A stretch of DNA of 64,000 bases from Labyrinthula sp. Ha (GCA_015227615.1 JAALGZ010000054.1:62001-126000), one strand, 5' to 3'. Positions 33,103 to 45,252 are shown, numbered from the stretch's first letter. A program made the numbers and translations. The notes: a model not told the origin generated them from the sequence alone.

Positions 33103-33295
33103 CTTAAGCAAAGAATTCTTCTTGTTTTCCAGCGATTCTTATTTTAAGCAATATGATACATAAATCTTCCTGTAACAAATTATTGTTATCTACCAATAAC
33201 AGTTTCTTTGATGATTCTTAGTATACCAATTATAATCTTACGCTTTAATCTAATTGGTACAGATGTAGAATATGTCTATATATCGCAAGGTCGTC

Positions 33296-33310
33296 AATTG
33301 CCCAAAATTT
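33296..33310 (+). promoter_or_regulatory. GCCCAAAA-type motif, reversed relative to the CS gene
   Basis: AATTGCCCAAAATTT on the plus strand, 194 bp upstream of the CS-domain ATG. It is the one instance that points away from the nearest gene and is the farthest from a start. It may drive an unseen plus-strand transcript or be orientation-independent. Confidence 0.35.
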
Positions 33311-34370
33311 TCTATGATTAGTTATCCGTTGTTTCAGCTTCGTATTAATATAAATATTTCTTATCCAGAATACCCTTAATAGGTGACGAATACAATATTA
33401 ACTTTATCTTTAAGATACACTTTTAAGATATTAATGAATTTCAATCAAAATTTATAAGTTATTTTAAACTATACCTAGAATAACTTTGCTGTAAGAAGAA
33501 TATTATCAGTTATCGTTGCTTCGATCTGTTTTATATATTTTTTATCATCAAGCTATTGCAGATTCTATGACAAGGAAAATAAGTTAATAAATATAAAAAG
33601 TAAAAAAGATCTAAAATATAATGAAGTAGACTAAGCTTCCTATTCGTCATTTTGAAGTTCCCATTGACGTTTAGGAATCTCCTATGCTAACTGCAACGAC
33701 TATTGGCACCCCAAAATCTAGACTAAACAACCGCGCTGTTCTTTTTCCCTCCTAACAGAAGTTAGACTCTCTAAAATAGTAATTATGCATTTTCAAAACT
33801 ATTTGTAATTTATTTGATCGCTTTTGTGAAATTAATCTTCTCCATACTTGTTCCATATTTGAACTCTCTTTCATAAGGGAGCTCTTACTAACCGAGACTA
33901 AAAAACATGAATTAATTATCAAGATTTTGTACGTTTGAGACTATTTCTCTTCTTTGTTCTAAGTTGTAATCGGATTTTTCTACATCAAATCTGATTTCAT
34001 GTTGTAATAACTTCGATTCAGTTACGGGGTATGTGCATCTCTCTATAGACTGTTTTTCACTATATCAGCTGTTTAATGCTATGATTAACAGAAAAATTTT
34101 CACTGAATGCGATATGTTTGTATAAGCTTACTCCAACTTATTTTCATCTCTGTACATTGCTTAATTGCAGTTTTCTTTAATTCAAATACAATTGAAAACG
34201 TTTTTTATCATTTCTCTTGGGGAAGAATTTAACTAGCAGCAAATTTTGAGCACAGTAGACAGATCTTGTATTTTTTCTTTTAGGTTCTTCTACAATAGAT
34301 TAATGTTTTCAGAAAGACAAATATATATAGAGAAAATAAGTCTTATGGTTCTGACTCAAATTGGTCTTCT

Positions 34371-34428
34371 TTCTGTATAAATTGTATCTGGCTTTCTGTA
34401 TAAATTGTATCTGGCTTTCTGTACTAAA
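34371..34428. repeat. 23-bp tandem repeat, about 2.5 copies
   Basis: Unit starts TTCTGTATAAATTG and ends TATCTGGCT; two identical copies (34371-34393, 34394-34416) and a partial third. Identity of the full copies implies recent duplication. Confidence 0.85.
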
Positions 34429-37400
34429 TTTTATTGCTTTGTCTTTACTGATATCTCTTCGCAATCTTTCTTTGTCCTAGTTGCCCTAATCCTTATAACC
34501 TGTAAGCAATAATTTTCTACTTCACTCAGTTTTCTCCTATGTTTTCCCAATATTGTTCCACATTTTTAATTGAGATTTATTTTGAAGATGTTTCTTTATT
34601 TGTGTTTGGGTATTTGTGTGGTCATGCGTTGAAGAGTATACTAACCAAATGTCAACAACAATGTTTCTAAGACAAATTAGATCCTAATAGCGGTCAAAGA
34701 CAAAATTTTCATACGGTGGATAAGTTGTATAGAAAAGATTTATCAAAACTATCCGCCTTCAACATTGTGTTCAGTGTATGATAAACTCAACGTCAAAATA
34801 GCAATTTCCAAATAAATTAATCAAAATACCTCAACTAAATGTAGTTGACGAAAAACGGGATCAACAATATTAAGAAAATAGCAATAAAACTAAAAAAAAT
34901 GTACTAAGACTTTAGCCATAATTTTTTCTGAAAATTGGTAAGAGTTTGACAACGGTACCGGTTTGTACATAACTTAGTACTCTTTGAATTACGTACTTGG
35001 TACGCTTGCAAGTACACTAAACATTCAACCTATATTATTATTGGCTTAACTGTATTCAAAGATTGTTTCTGCTGCCTTTTAATAGGGACTGCAGAATTAA
35101 AAATATGTTTATCTAGACCAGTCACTGGTGTAGCACGTTAAGGATATGAATATGTATATATAACTTGGATAAGCCGATTTAGGATAGAATGGAAACGGTA
35201 ATGACATTATTACAACTGGAGCACAATAGAAAGTTCATTTAGCAGAGAAAATGTAGTTAATAATAGAGATAGATTGGAAGGAAATTCCGGTGAGTTTGAG
35301 AAGCACGTAGGAGAACAAAAAAAAGATATTGCGGGTCAGATTTACCAGTAGAAGAGACAAGAAGAATATGCAAAACCATGACATTGGAAAAGGGTTAAAT
35401 AACAGACATAGCTAAGATAAAATTGAAAAAATTAGAGAGCAAAGGTTACTTATTCTTAAGCTTAAAGAGATAATTTCAGGAAGATAGATAAGTCAAATAT
35501 AACAACTTCGATATGGAGTTCAAGGTTATCAAGTACAATTGCAGCAAAATTTGACGTCACGACAACATGGGGTTCATACAATTTAGCTTAGTACAGCATA
35601 ATTTATCTGCTAAGATGCTGTTGTATGAAATCCTATCTATCTTATTCTTCCGATAATGAAGAGTTATGTATTAATATCAATCAAGTAATACCGTAATTCT
35701 ATATTGAATTCAACACTTTTTGTCACCTTCTAGAGCTAGAGATTGTCTTGTTCTTTTTATCTCTTGAGTCACTGGGTTAAGTAACATTCCACTCATAAAA
35801 AATGAACCCATATTGACGCAGCTCTTACCAAAAAGGTATTAATTTTATATTTTAGCTCTTACCTTCCATTCTACTCTTAATCAAACTCGAAGAATACTCG
35901 ATCGATGCAGGGAAATGATAAGATTGAGTATGAAACCAGCTAATGTGAAATATAAATGCCAACTACTAATTGTACTTAATTATAGTATCTAAGAAATTTG
36001 AACTTTAAATATAAAGTATTGTACAATAGCAGGGGTTAAATAAAAATAAACCGCCAGTATACGAAGCTTAAATGGAGTTATATTTCCTACTTGTCTAGAT
36101 TAAGACCTATTTGATATAGGTCTAGGGATAGCGTTGATACTAATCCATACTTGTATTAATTCTATTTCTAAAGATTAATATAATGGTAATAACAATTGAG
36201 AGCCTTACAAAAAATAATTCAAAGAAATTGTTCTCGATCGTATATTTTCACTGCAGATAACCCTTTCGAAAATACATGATAGACTATGTGGACCTTTATA
36301 ACTTGTCAAAAATATTAAAAAATGTTCTCTTGTCCTATCAAACATTAACCCAACTTTGAGATTCATGTGGCTCCATAGCATTGAACAGTCTTCCTATTTG
36401 AAAATTGGCTTCTATTAACTTCCAATTCCAAATACAATTCTGATCATGTACCTGCACCTAGTTCTCATGGCATTAAAACCCCATTATTCACGGATTTAAT
36501 TGGAATGATATCTTCGAGCAACCGCACTAAGAATTATAGCTTCAGAAGTTATATTTCATCTCGGTTATTACATGGTGAAACAACCAATTTTATACATATC
36601 GAAACATGTTTTCACATCCACAATTGTTAACAAGCAGTTCAGACATTTTAGCAAAAGGTGACGATTAGAAATGTATCATCAAGCGTGTGGCAATATGTAG
36701 GTAGTTTTTATTGATGAACTCAATGAGCAACTTGGGATTTATTAAATTGATGAAAAAATAGTAAACACTAGAGAAGAGAAACTTGTTACACCAAAAGTTG
36801 ACATATACTGTAGTGACTCCAATATTTTTTTCAGAAGGAAGTCTTTCTTAAGAAGCCTACTTATAGCCCTGTACTTCCTGCCAGCTATGTGTCTTACATG
36901 GCTGTTGCTATTTTAACGATGGAGTTAGATAGGTTCCCTACCTAATCTCCCAAAATGGTACTTATGAACCTGACTGCACTGTCGATGGTAATTTCATAAA
37001 TGATAAACCCGCAACACTACACATGTGGCGGAAAAGAAACTGATGTTCATGCCATATAATTCAAAGGGAATATCAAAAAATTCTCAAATGACACGTTTAG
37101 GGTTTAAATACAATTTAAAAACTGCGTAGGCTAATAAAAACAAAATTACAAGTGAATTTTGCTCTTATAACTACAGAATTTAGAGAAACCCAAAAGAACT
37201 ACTCATGCATTCGTGTCCCCAAGTACTCTCCACATTTCCTTGCATATATATTCGTGTTTTCTGGCGAAGCTTAGAAAAATAGCTTCTAGTCTACTTTTAA
37301 TAATACTGTAAGTAAGCGGCACTGTTGCTAGGAATAATGATAGTAGTATTTTAGTATGAATGCTGGTGCGTCTTTAATATAATGAACATTAATTCTTTTG

Positions 37401-38502
37401 ATGCAATTGAATTGGCACTGAAATGTAACAATCAAAATAAAAGAAAAATTTATACCCACCTTCAATAATTTTTAAAAGACTACAGCTGGATAAGGGTCTA
37501 GCTTTAAATATTTTACGGTAAGCAAAGAATAATTTACTACTGGAATAACTAATAAATGCACAATTTGATTAAGCTGTAACGAAAGTGTTATATAATAAGT
37601 GTTGAGTGAAAACTTTAGAGAGTTAAATGAACTTAGAGATGATTCAGTCAGAAAAAGGGTTAGAGCTCTTCATATTGTTGAATATTTTAAGCTACTCAGA
37701 GAAGCGCGCTGCTTAACATAAAAATAGCTAAATTAGGGCAAGATTGAAATAACAAAATACAAAGCCGTAAGATTTCGAATTATTTTTCGGTGAATTCATA
37801 GTTTTTTCATCTTTCACTTTGAACTAAGAGTGCTTACTTAATTCTAGTCCAATAGAATAATATGGATTTTTAAGAGATTCCTTTTATTGATTAAACGTTT
37901 TACTATATTCAGCGTACCTTGTACTGATAGACATTATAGAAATATAACCACATTGTCTCCACCGGATTTTCTAGTTACTCGCAGCAAGATCATTGTTAGA
38001 AAATTCAAGCTTTGTTATATTCATCTATGCGTAGGATTAACTACCCAAAAAGATCTTTCATAATTAAAATTTTCGGTATAGCATCTGCTATTTAGTAAAG
38101 TAGCTAGTCTTTAAAATGTCTGAGCAGGTATGCAAGCAGATATGGGGTTGCATACACGATGTTAGGCAACTAAATTTGTCTACAATGGTCAAGAGGAGTT
38201 TTATGAATACGTGATAAATATTTCAAGAACAATTCTAAATTATATTTGTTAACTTATTGAAAATGAGCTTTCCCTATTTCTCTGGCTGGCAGAAGTATTT
38301 TATATTGACGAATTCTGTGGATTACTGAATTTAACCCTATTACATTCGAAACAACAACAAAAAAACTATTATTAAAACTATTAGCATATCGAGAACTAGG
38401 GTAAATAAAGTCACTATAAATTAGAAACAAACTTCACCAGCTCCCCGCAGTTTCGCAAAAATCTTTGTGCTAAGACTCTTTTTCATGTGTTATAAATGAA
38501 AG

Positions 38503-38519
38503 AATTGCCCAAAATTTTT
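38503..38519 (+). promoter_or_regulatory. GCCCAAAA-type upstream motif
   Basis: AATTGCCCAAAATTTTT on the sense strand, 68 bp before the ATG at 38587. The best match to the shared core. Confidence 0.55.
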
Positions 38520-38586
38520 TTCAGCTTGGCGGCCACATGGCCAAATAAAATTCAACGACGTCGAAGAGAAAACAAGAAAGAACATA

Positions 38587-39246
38587 ATGAAATTTAGCCA
38601 GAGCTCCCCTGCTTATGTGCAGCTTCCCCAGAATGGAAAAGCTGCCAATCAAATTAGTGAATATCCACCTCCAGAATTGCGTCCAGATACCTTTGCAGGG
38701 CTCTTCTGCCCAACTGGAACTATCTATTCCCACGAGACTGCAAACCCGGTGTTCAAGAAGAAACTTGTTAAGAGTTTAGCTGCCTTCTTCGAAGTCACAA
38801 CTCTTTTTGCTTTGCTGGTTTCCTTTTGTAACTGGTTTTCAACACTTTCTGATGAGGAAAAGAAGGATACAGATATAGCAATCTTTGATACAAGCTACTC
38901 CGAAGAGTACAAGATGTTTCAGCTGTTCAACCGCATTTTCCTGCTTTGGCACGTCGGCATCAGAGTTTTCTTCTTTTGCTTTTACGTGCAGAAAGTGAAA
39001 CAGCAAGAATTTAGACATCCAAGAGAAAGCATTTCCATCATCAGTGTTCTGTTGTTTCCCCTGGCAACTATCTATCATCATGAGGAGAACAATTTATGTG
39101 GCTGGAAGATGATTCGTGCATATATTTATAAATGTTTTCTTGGGCATATTGGACTTTGGTTTTACACTTTGGTGTGCTATAAACCAACTTACCAGCAGAA
39201 AAAGGAAATGCATGATATTCTTAGAGAGCATATTGAACAAGTTTAG
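38587..39246 (+). CDS. Multi-pass membrane protein, family unknown
   Basis: 219 residues, single exon, ATG at 38587, TAG end. The first 55 residues are polar and proline-rich. Four hydrophobic segments follow at about 62-84, 111-135, 148-163 and 178-197; the C-terminal 20 residues are charged and probably helical. Conserved-looking features are His-rich: WHVG at 121-124 and YHHEENN at 163-169. I do not recognise the family and saw no targeting sequence. A clear promoter-like motif upstream and an uninterrupted frame support a real gene. Convergent with the next gene, stops 256 bp apart. Confidence 0.65.
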   Translation: MKFSQSSPAYVQLPQNGKAANQISEYPPPELRPDTFAGLFCPTGTIYSHETANPVFKKKLVKSLAAFFEVTTLFALLVSFCNWFSTLSDEEKKDTDIAIFDTSYSEEYKMFQLFNRIFLLWHVGIRVFFFCFYVQKVKQQEFRHPRESISIISVLLFPLATIYHHEENNLCGWKMIRAYIYKCFLGHIGLWFYTLVCYKPTYQQKKEMHDILREHIEQV

Positions 39247-39502
39247 ACACTTAAAGCTTCTCACTTTGTAAACATTTCTTTCTTGTTTTCCTTCCTCTTT
39301 ATCAAATAGTTAAATGTCAATGGGAATAAACCATTTATTCTTCTGAAACGATGCAAGAAACTAGACTCAAACGCGTTACAACCCTTTATTCTTTAGTAGA
39401 TAGATAACTGAAGAAGACCTACTTGAAATATAGCTAAATTTGGGGAAGAGCGATAAACATTTTCGCCGGACAATATAAAAAAGCTAACAAGTTATATAGT
39501 TC

Positions 39503-40396
39503 TTATTGTGTAGGCATATTTGGCACTTGAAAACCCATGGCGACCATTTTCTCGTTGTGAGCAAAACTCTCTTTCTTCAACTGCTCTTGGAAAACAGCAT
39601 CAAACTGATATTTCCTCACAGCCGCTTGCATGATCATATCACTCTCAATCTTCTCTTTCTCATATAAAGCATCTCTTTTCTTCTCGACTGCTTTTCCATA
39701 TCTTCCCTGAAACTCTGCTTGAAATTTCGCAGCATCCTTTTCTCGAGAAAACCCCTGTCTCTCAAGAGCTTTTGAGACACTGGCCGCTTCGGACCTAAGA
39801 ATAGCCATTGTGGCCACCAATATTTCTAATGTCTTATCTCTAGTAAGAAAATCAGGAAGAGAAACATTTTCTGCTTCTTGAGGTTTTCCAGCGTTCATTA
39901 CAGCACCATAAACACTTTTTAATTGTTCAATGGAAGATTTTAGCTTTGGATCATCTTCATGTTTCTCACAAGAAACCTTAACTTGTTGCTCAAAAGTGTC
40001 GTGGGATTTATAAACCTTTTCTTCGATCAAAGTAACAGCATCTTGAAATCTGTTTAGAAGAAAATCTTGCAGCTGTTGATTTGTAAGGTTCAAATTTCCT
40101 CTTTGAAGAATTTGCTGCTCTTCTTGAGCTAACTTCAGAATTAAACTTTGCATTTGAAGAGTAATTTCACCAAAAATCTTGACTAAAGTTTCTATAGGAA
40201 GAATCTCGACTGTTTCCAGATTTTGCTGATTTGCGGAAGTAAGAGCTTTTTGTTTCGTTGATTTAGGTCGACGTGTTAACGAATAGATTATAAGACCTAG
40301 GGATAAAGCTGATGCTGAAGCTATTCCAGCATATAGATATTTGTTTGATGCAGATTGAGTATTCGTTGGTGCAGAATTGGGTGGTGATATTGACAT
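39503..40396 (-). CDS. Single-pass membrane protein with long helical domain
   Basis: 297 residues from the ATG at 40396, TAA end. The frame stays open upstream of that ATG but only with non-ATG codons, and a promoter-like motif sits about 40 bp upstream, so I take this start. A short polar N-terminus is followed by one membrane segment (about 19-41, YLYAGIASASALSLGLIIYSL) with a basic border (TRRPKSTKQK), then 250 residues of charged, mostly helical sequence with coiled-coil character. This is an N-anchored protein facing cytosol or matrix. I do not recognise the family; function unknown. Confidence 0.65.
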   Translation of the reverse strand: MSISPPNSAPTNTQSASNKYLYAGIASASALSLGLIIYSLTRRPKSTKQKALTSANQQNLETVEILPIETLVKIFGEITLQMQSLILKLAQEEQQILQRGNLNLTNQQLQDFLLNRFQDAVTLIEEKVYKSHDTFEQQVKVSCEKHEDDPKLKSSIEQLKSVYGAVMNAGKPQEAENVSLPDFLTRDKTLEILVATMAILRSEAASVSKALERQGFSREKDAAKFQAEFQGRYGKAVEKKRDALYEKEKIESDMIMQAAVRKYQFDAVFQEQLKKESFAHNEKMVAMGFQVPNMPTQ

Positions 40397-40867
40397 CTTT
40401 GGTGGTTTGTTCTTTCTTTCAGTTTCCTGTTTAGAATATTTTTGGGCAATTGATTTATCTATAGTCGACGTGGCATAACAATAAAAGCTATCAGTTGAGT
40501 CACTCAATTCGAATCTACTATGTTTGTTACTTCTTATTGGTACCAATAGATACGTAGAAATTGTGGTGAATAAAACTCATGGATTCAATTTCTTTTCGTA
40601 GTCAAACATATACTACAAAAAAAATTAAATATATAAGTTATATTTACATAGCAAGACACATACGCTTAGAATTTGCTTTTATAGTTGTGCTTCTAGTAAA
40701 CTCGATATTACAGTCGACTTAAATCGTAACAAATTGATAGGCTGTTACCGACTACCCATCCTGTAAAAAGCCAATTTCGTTACCAATCCTGTAATGACCC
40801 TAATTGATCCAATCAAGCTACGAAATTTAGCCAAAACCCATTTTAAATGCCATAATTTTGCTCTAAC
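40397..40867. other. Spacer with CCAAT boxes
   Basis: Contains the promoter motif of the gene starting at 40396 (40437-40450) and three CCAAT boxes at 40771, 40783 and 40809. Two of them lie in an imperfect direct repeat around ATCCTGTAA. Confidence 0.45.
40437..40450 (-). promoter_or_regulatory. GCCCAAAA-type upstream motif
   Basis: Plus strand ATTTTTGGGCAATT; sense strand AATTGCCCAAAAAT, about 40 bp before the ATG at 40396. Confidence 0.5.
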
Positions 40868-41059
40868 TTAATCGATAAACCTTTGTACAGGTGGAATATG
40901 AATTCGAATAATAAGAAAAAAGAAGAGAATTAAACCAAAACCAACAATAGAAGATATAAAAAGGACCTGTTTTAAGTAAGAACGGGAATAAGAAGAACCA
41001 ATATCTAAATATGAAGCTAAAGTAAAGCCTATCCCAGGACACAGAACCAGAAGAACCAT
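40868..41059 (-). CDS. Small two-helix membrane protein (OST5/TMEM258-like?)
   Basis: 63 residues, ATG at 41059, TAA end. Two hydrophobic helices (about 1-18 and 30-53) flank a short polar loop, GSSYSRSYLKQ. This hairpin and loop recall oligosaccharyltransferase subunit OST5/TMEM258, where a similar S-Y-x-K/R loop precedes the second helix. The tail RIHIPP also recalls the end of Sec61-gamma. Neither match is strong, and the N-terminus is shorter than in OST5/TMEM258, so a missed upstream exon or a chance frame are both possible. Confidence 0.35.
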   Translation of the reverse strand: MVLLVLCPGIGFTLASYLDIGSSYSRSYLKQVLFISSIVGFGLILFFFLIIRIHIPPVQRFID

Positions 41060-44000
41060 ATTAAAAACTTAGAATTAGGAGATGAATGAGGATATTATTC
41101 CAAAAAGATCGCTCGATCGATACTTAAAAGAATGGACTGCCTTCAAAGAGTTTATACATGAAAACGTAGCAAAAGAAGTGTAACCAAATCATATCCCGGC
41201 TTATCTAGTGCATTTAAGAAAAGAAGCATACGCACCAAGCTCCTTGTGGAGTAAAAACAGCAACCAGTAAAGTTGGATTGTGTTAATACAAAGTTTGGTA
41301 CTTCAACAATTCATAATCACGTTGGAGGAAATGAGATAAAGCAAAAAGTACAAAGGGAGCAAGAAAACAGAAAAACAAATAGTCAAGGAGGAAGATCAAT
41401 GAATAGCATAGAATAGCTATGTTCTTATGTTAAATAAATAGAAGCGTTTTTATCTGTAAACTAATAGTTCCTAACACAGCCTTTTTAGTTTTCATTCCAA
41501 TTCTAGCAAGTATTACTGAAAACAACGTGTTGAAATCCGGAAATAGTCCTATCCAAGTGCCGCTATATTGCCTCGTACATAGCCCATCTCTCTTTTTCCG
41601 TACCGACTTGAAGGTTGACGCAACCTCGCTCGGCAAAAAAAAATTGCAGTAATCTCAATCATAAATAGCTATTTTAATTTTATAAAATTTTTTCAAAGCA
41701 TAGAAAGGTTGGGATTAAGAGGCTGTTTTCTATGGTTTGCTCATTTGACAGAAATAGATCAAAAGTCTTGAACCTTTTAAATTAAAGCTAGATTTTTTGG
41801 TTCAATTTTGTTTTGCATTAATTGACATATCGAGTAAAGAACATTGTCGATGAGTTGATTTAATGCAAAGTAAAACCCAACGTCAAGTTATATACGTGAA
41901 ATATTGTGTTTGGCTCTTTCCCTTTTAAAAAAGAAGTAACTACCTGACATGTTATAATGATGAAATGAAGCTTTTAGTAAGCTACTAGAGGAAAATTGTA
42001 AATTTTGTTACTTTTCTATTGTTTTGAAATAGTCCTTTATGCTTTGGTACTAATACATTGATCACTGGACATTTACGGTAAATTAAAGTTGCTTCAATCA
42101 GTGCAATTCTACCTCTGTACACTTTCCTGACCCTTTATAAGGGTTCTCTACTGAGAATAAATACCTAAATATTCGAGAATTTTTTGTTTAACTTGAAATA
42201 TTCAAATGGCAGTTTCTGTTTTGTATATCAAAGTGCGGTAGTACTATTTGCCCCTTAACTATAAAAGGAAATTGGTGTTAGCGCAGTAAAAATGATAAGA
42301 AGCAAAACGAAAGGCTTGTTATACTTTTTTTATTTTCGTGTAGGGGTAATAGCGAAGAATAGGGGAAAGAAAGCCCTCGATAGTGTGGAGAACTAAAAGC
42401 TACTAAATCTAAGCTCTACACTTGCATGACAAATAAATTTCCTTTATTTGACATTTTACGCTGGAGCAGTTAAGACCTAACTTTTTAGAACTGGAATATA
42501 ATGCTACTCGCACTTCACACCTTTTCCATCGATGGCTTTTCTAGGCAAAATTTAACCAACTCTGTACCTAATTTTCCTCCTAATAAATAATTTTTTTTTG
42601 GTCCTTTCTTTACTAATTTTAGCATTCATTCTCTGAATGCACCCTGGAGTAGCTTTATCTACTTGCTTGGAAGTAATCTTACTAGCTGCTCTTGTAAAGG
42701 CACCTTTGTGGTTATGCGAATTTAAATAATTATATATTAATAAAATAGTTAGAGTGCTATGAAGCTCACAAAGAAAATTTATCTTAGAAGAAGTATTTTG
42801 GACAATTAGATCTTAAGTAGTAGTAGTAGTAATGGGAAAAACCATAAGAAAGAATTCCATGAAGACTCCTCTATCTCCAAAACAAAGAGAAACCTAAGAC
42901 TTACAAGAAGAAAACATACCGGAAGGCTAATACGAGTTTGGCATATACACTGAAGGGTTAATCTGGTATTGAAACCGCTGAGCTGATTAATTTTATCATC
43001 GAGAAACTCTGAATATGGAAGATCTCACCCTACCTTTAGCTGTACATTATTAACATACTAAATCTAGTGAACATTCAAGTAGCTTCATTCGTAATATACA
43101 GAAAAGTGTTGAAACATTTAATCATATCAGTGCCATGATTTTCTTGGTTTCAAATGAAGAATACCATCCCCAGAGGTTAGGTTCAATCTACCCCATGTAC
43201 AGGCACTTAACCAAATAAACTACACAAGCATCACATCAGCAGTTACAAATGTTTACTAGATTCTATTTATGTTAAAGCACTCAGAGGTTTCATTCGTGTC
43301 CAAAGTCGAGTTCAAAGGCATATTTGAGCAAAATTTTGCTTTAGTTCCTTCGGAACTAACTATTTTGCATTTTGCAACAATAAAAGAATAGTTTGATTTT
43401 CGTAATCTCTCCCTAAAACAGAGAGCAAGAATATATCATTCTGATCTTCCTAAAGGTGTACATACGACTAATAGTCTAAGAGAATTGCTCCTGTGACAGA
43501 TCAAAATGTCTGAAACCTTTGATTTAACTCTAATCTATTCAATAAAAGCCCTTTGAATTAGCTGCAAGATTCAAGCAGCTCCATTTAGTGGGAAACTGCT
43601 AAGTCAAGTAGAGACCAATCGGCTCTAGGGGTCATTAAGGGTGACAAGCAGAGACTTCCCTTCTTGAAATAGGCTCTGCTATCGAAATCCAATGATAGTC
43701 AGATATATGGTTTCAATGATGAGGCTCAGGTTATTCACAAGAATTACAGTATTCCTGGGCTTGGTCTCCAAAACTGTCTCGTTTAACGCTCGTTGTGAAG
43801 AAATTGTTAGAAAACAGTGTTCTGGTTCTTAAAAAGTTAGGAAGAGTAAACTTACTTTTTTCCAAACCCAATGAAAAAAGAATAATTGTTCTTTAGTACT
43901 CCTGTTGTTAAAAACAGAGCTAATATTTTAAGAAGCCCATGCCCAAGTCAACCATGAAAGGGTTTTGTATAAACAAACGATATCACCAGGTTAAAGAGCA

Positions 44001-44260
44001 GTATTCAACAAATTTAGTGAAGAATACGAGAGGATTTGTTTTTCTAATTAAGCCAGCGAAGAATAATAAGAATTGAGGTATTTCAATCAATACCCAAGTA
44101 TTTAAACTGAAGGTGTTGCTTCAGTAATAAGTTATTGGGGGAAACAGAGCTCGTGAAGTTTGGAATCACTCTAGGCGTAAATTAAGATGTGCAGATGTTT
44201 TCTCTAGGTTCAGAAATCTACAGAACTCTAATTAAAGTTTCTGTCGTTGCGTTGGCCCCT
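41060..44260. other. 3.2-kb gene-free stretch
   Basis: No intact gene. An AGT-repeat microsatellite lies at about 42817-42832. From about 42.83 to 44.1 kb the plus strand shows decayed coding-like sequence, listed separately. A 68-codon minus frame at 41430-41636 is unremarkable. Confidence 0.45.
42830..44100 (+). pseudogene. Decayed coding stretch, possibly an old mobile-element gene
   Basis: Plus strand shows coding-like composition spread over three frames and broken many times, with no surviving long frame. Family not assigned. One part near its 3' end vaguely recalls the region before the fingers of a reverse transcriptase, so a retroelement fossil is possible, but this is a guess. No terminal repeats were seen. 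The amount of decay suggests considerable age. Confidence 0.3.
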
Positions 44261-45109
44261 TTACTTTGTCCCGTTAAGTAGAACCATTAACTGCAAAACA
44301 TATTCAAAATGCTTCTCAAACAAAATAACGTCATAAACCCTTCTGAACTGTTCAAGTTTCTCCCTTTCATCTTTATGGCCTTTATGATTAAAGAAACCTA
44401 TCTTCAATATGACTTCATGGCCATGTAATCCATCTGCCATGTGCACATCCCCAAGCCCGTCTCCCAACAATATCACATTATGTCTTTGCTTAATGTTTTC
44501 AACATATTCAGCATTCAAAGAATTACTAAGAACAGACTCGTTTTTATTAAACATATGAACAAGTGGTTGTGAGAATTCGTGGGCCAAACCATCACCAGAA
44601 AAATGAATAAAATTTCCAACAACTTGAACCAGATCATGATCCGTATCTGGAAACTCTTCTAACATCAAATTGATTACATTGGCAATTCCAGCAGAAAATA
44701 TTAGAACTGGAAGGTTTTTTGATTTTGATAGCTCAAAGAATTTTCCTACACCTGGACGAAACTCAGCTTTAGATGTTTCAATTGCTTGTCGAAGGTCATT
44801 TTCGGATAATTTGTTTTCCAAAATCAGCTTATGACTTTTATTATACCATTCAAGCATGTAAGGAGTTTTTTCTTCTTTCGTAAGTTCATGAGAAATCTCG
44901 ATTGCGTGATAATGCTCAAACAACTTCCTTGATTCTTCGCGAAAACCTTTATCCAACTTTGAACACTCCTCAATGATTCCATGCGTTGACTGGCCATAAG
45001 TTAAAGTCATATCAAAATCGGTTATCACGTGCAAATTTGAAAATCCATCTTTTTTTATTCTTGATATTTTGTCATTGAAGATATCTTCATTTGTTGTTAA
45101 CGGTTCCAT
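44261..45109 (-). CDS. Cytosolic 5'-nucleotidase III (pyrimidine 5'-nucleotidase, UMPH-1 family)
   Basis: 282 residues from the ATG at 45109, TAA end. HAD-superfamily phosphatase: the nucleophile motif ITDFDMTLT is at about 29-37 (Asp 31 and 33). YMLEWYNKSH, LIFSAGI (motif II) and ILLGDGLGDVHMADG (motif III acidic pair) are all in the order of human NT5C3. The enzyme removes the 5' phosphate from UMP and CMP in the cytosol. An earlier in-frame ATG at 45154 would add 15 residues, but it overlaps the promoter-like motif at 45137-45150, so I prefer 45109. Length is close to the mammalian cytosolic form. The catalytic residues are intact. Confidence 0.85.
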   Translation of the reverse strand: MEPLTTNEDIFNDKISRIKKDGFSNLHVITDFDMTLTYGQSTHGIIEECSKLDKGFREESRKLFEHYHAIEISHELTKEEKTPYMLEWYNKSHKLILENKLSENDLRQAIETSKAEFRPGVGKFFELSKSKNLPVLIFSAGIANVINLMLEEFPDTDHDLVQVVGNFIHFSGDGLAHEFSQPLVHMFNKNESVLSNSLNAEYVENIKQRHNVILLGDGLGDVHMADGLHGHEVILKIGFFNHKGHKDEREKLEQFRRVYDVILFEKHFEYVLQLMVLLNGTK

Positions 45110-45136
45110 AACAGTTACAAAAACAATACGGTTAGG

Positions 45137-45150
45137 TTTTGGGCAGAATT
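45137..45150 (-). promoter_or_regulatory. GCCCAAAA-type upstream motif
   Basis: Plus strand TTTTGGGCAGAATT; sense AATTCTGCCCAAAA, 28 bp before the preferred ATG at 45109. Helps choose that start. Confidence 0.4.
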
Positions 45151-45252
45151 GCATTTGGTACTTATCCTGAACTATTTGATAATAACTTCTGGGCAATAGA
45201 AATACAACTGCATAGATAAGGCTAAAACAGGTTCTTCAAAACGAAATAATAC

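Larger units (their letters stand above)
33103..38586. other. 5.5-kb AT-rich desert
   Basis: No convincing gene. Holds two GCCCAAAA-type motifs near its ends (33296-33310 and 38503-38519), a 23-bp tandem repeat (34371-34428), and an eroded coding-like patch at about 36700-37055 whose longest open run is near 60 codons and which matches nothing I know. Confidence 0.5.

Noticed and set aside
40397-40546. N-terminal extension of the helical membrane protein to 40546
   Set aside because: Starts at TTG, contains no ATG before 40396 and overlaps the promoter-like motif.
40868-41059. Calling the small membrane protein Sec61-gamma
   Set aside because: Only the RIHIPP end and a YLK before the helix agree; the amphipathic N-terminal helix of Sec61-gamma is missing, and OST5/TMEM258 fits the two-helix hairpin better.
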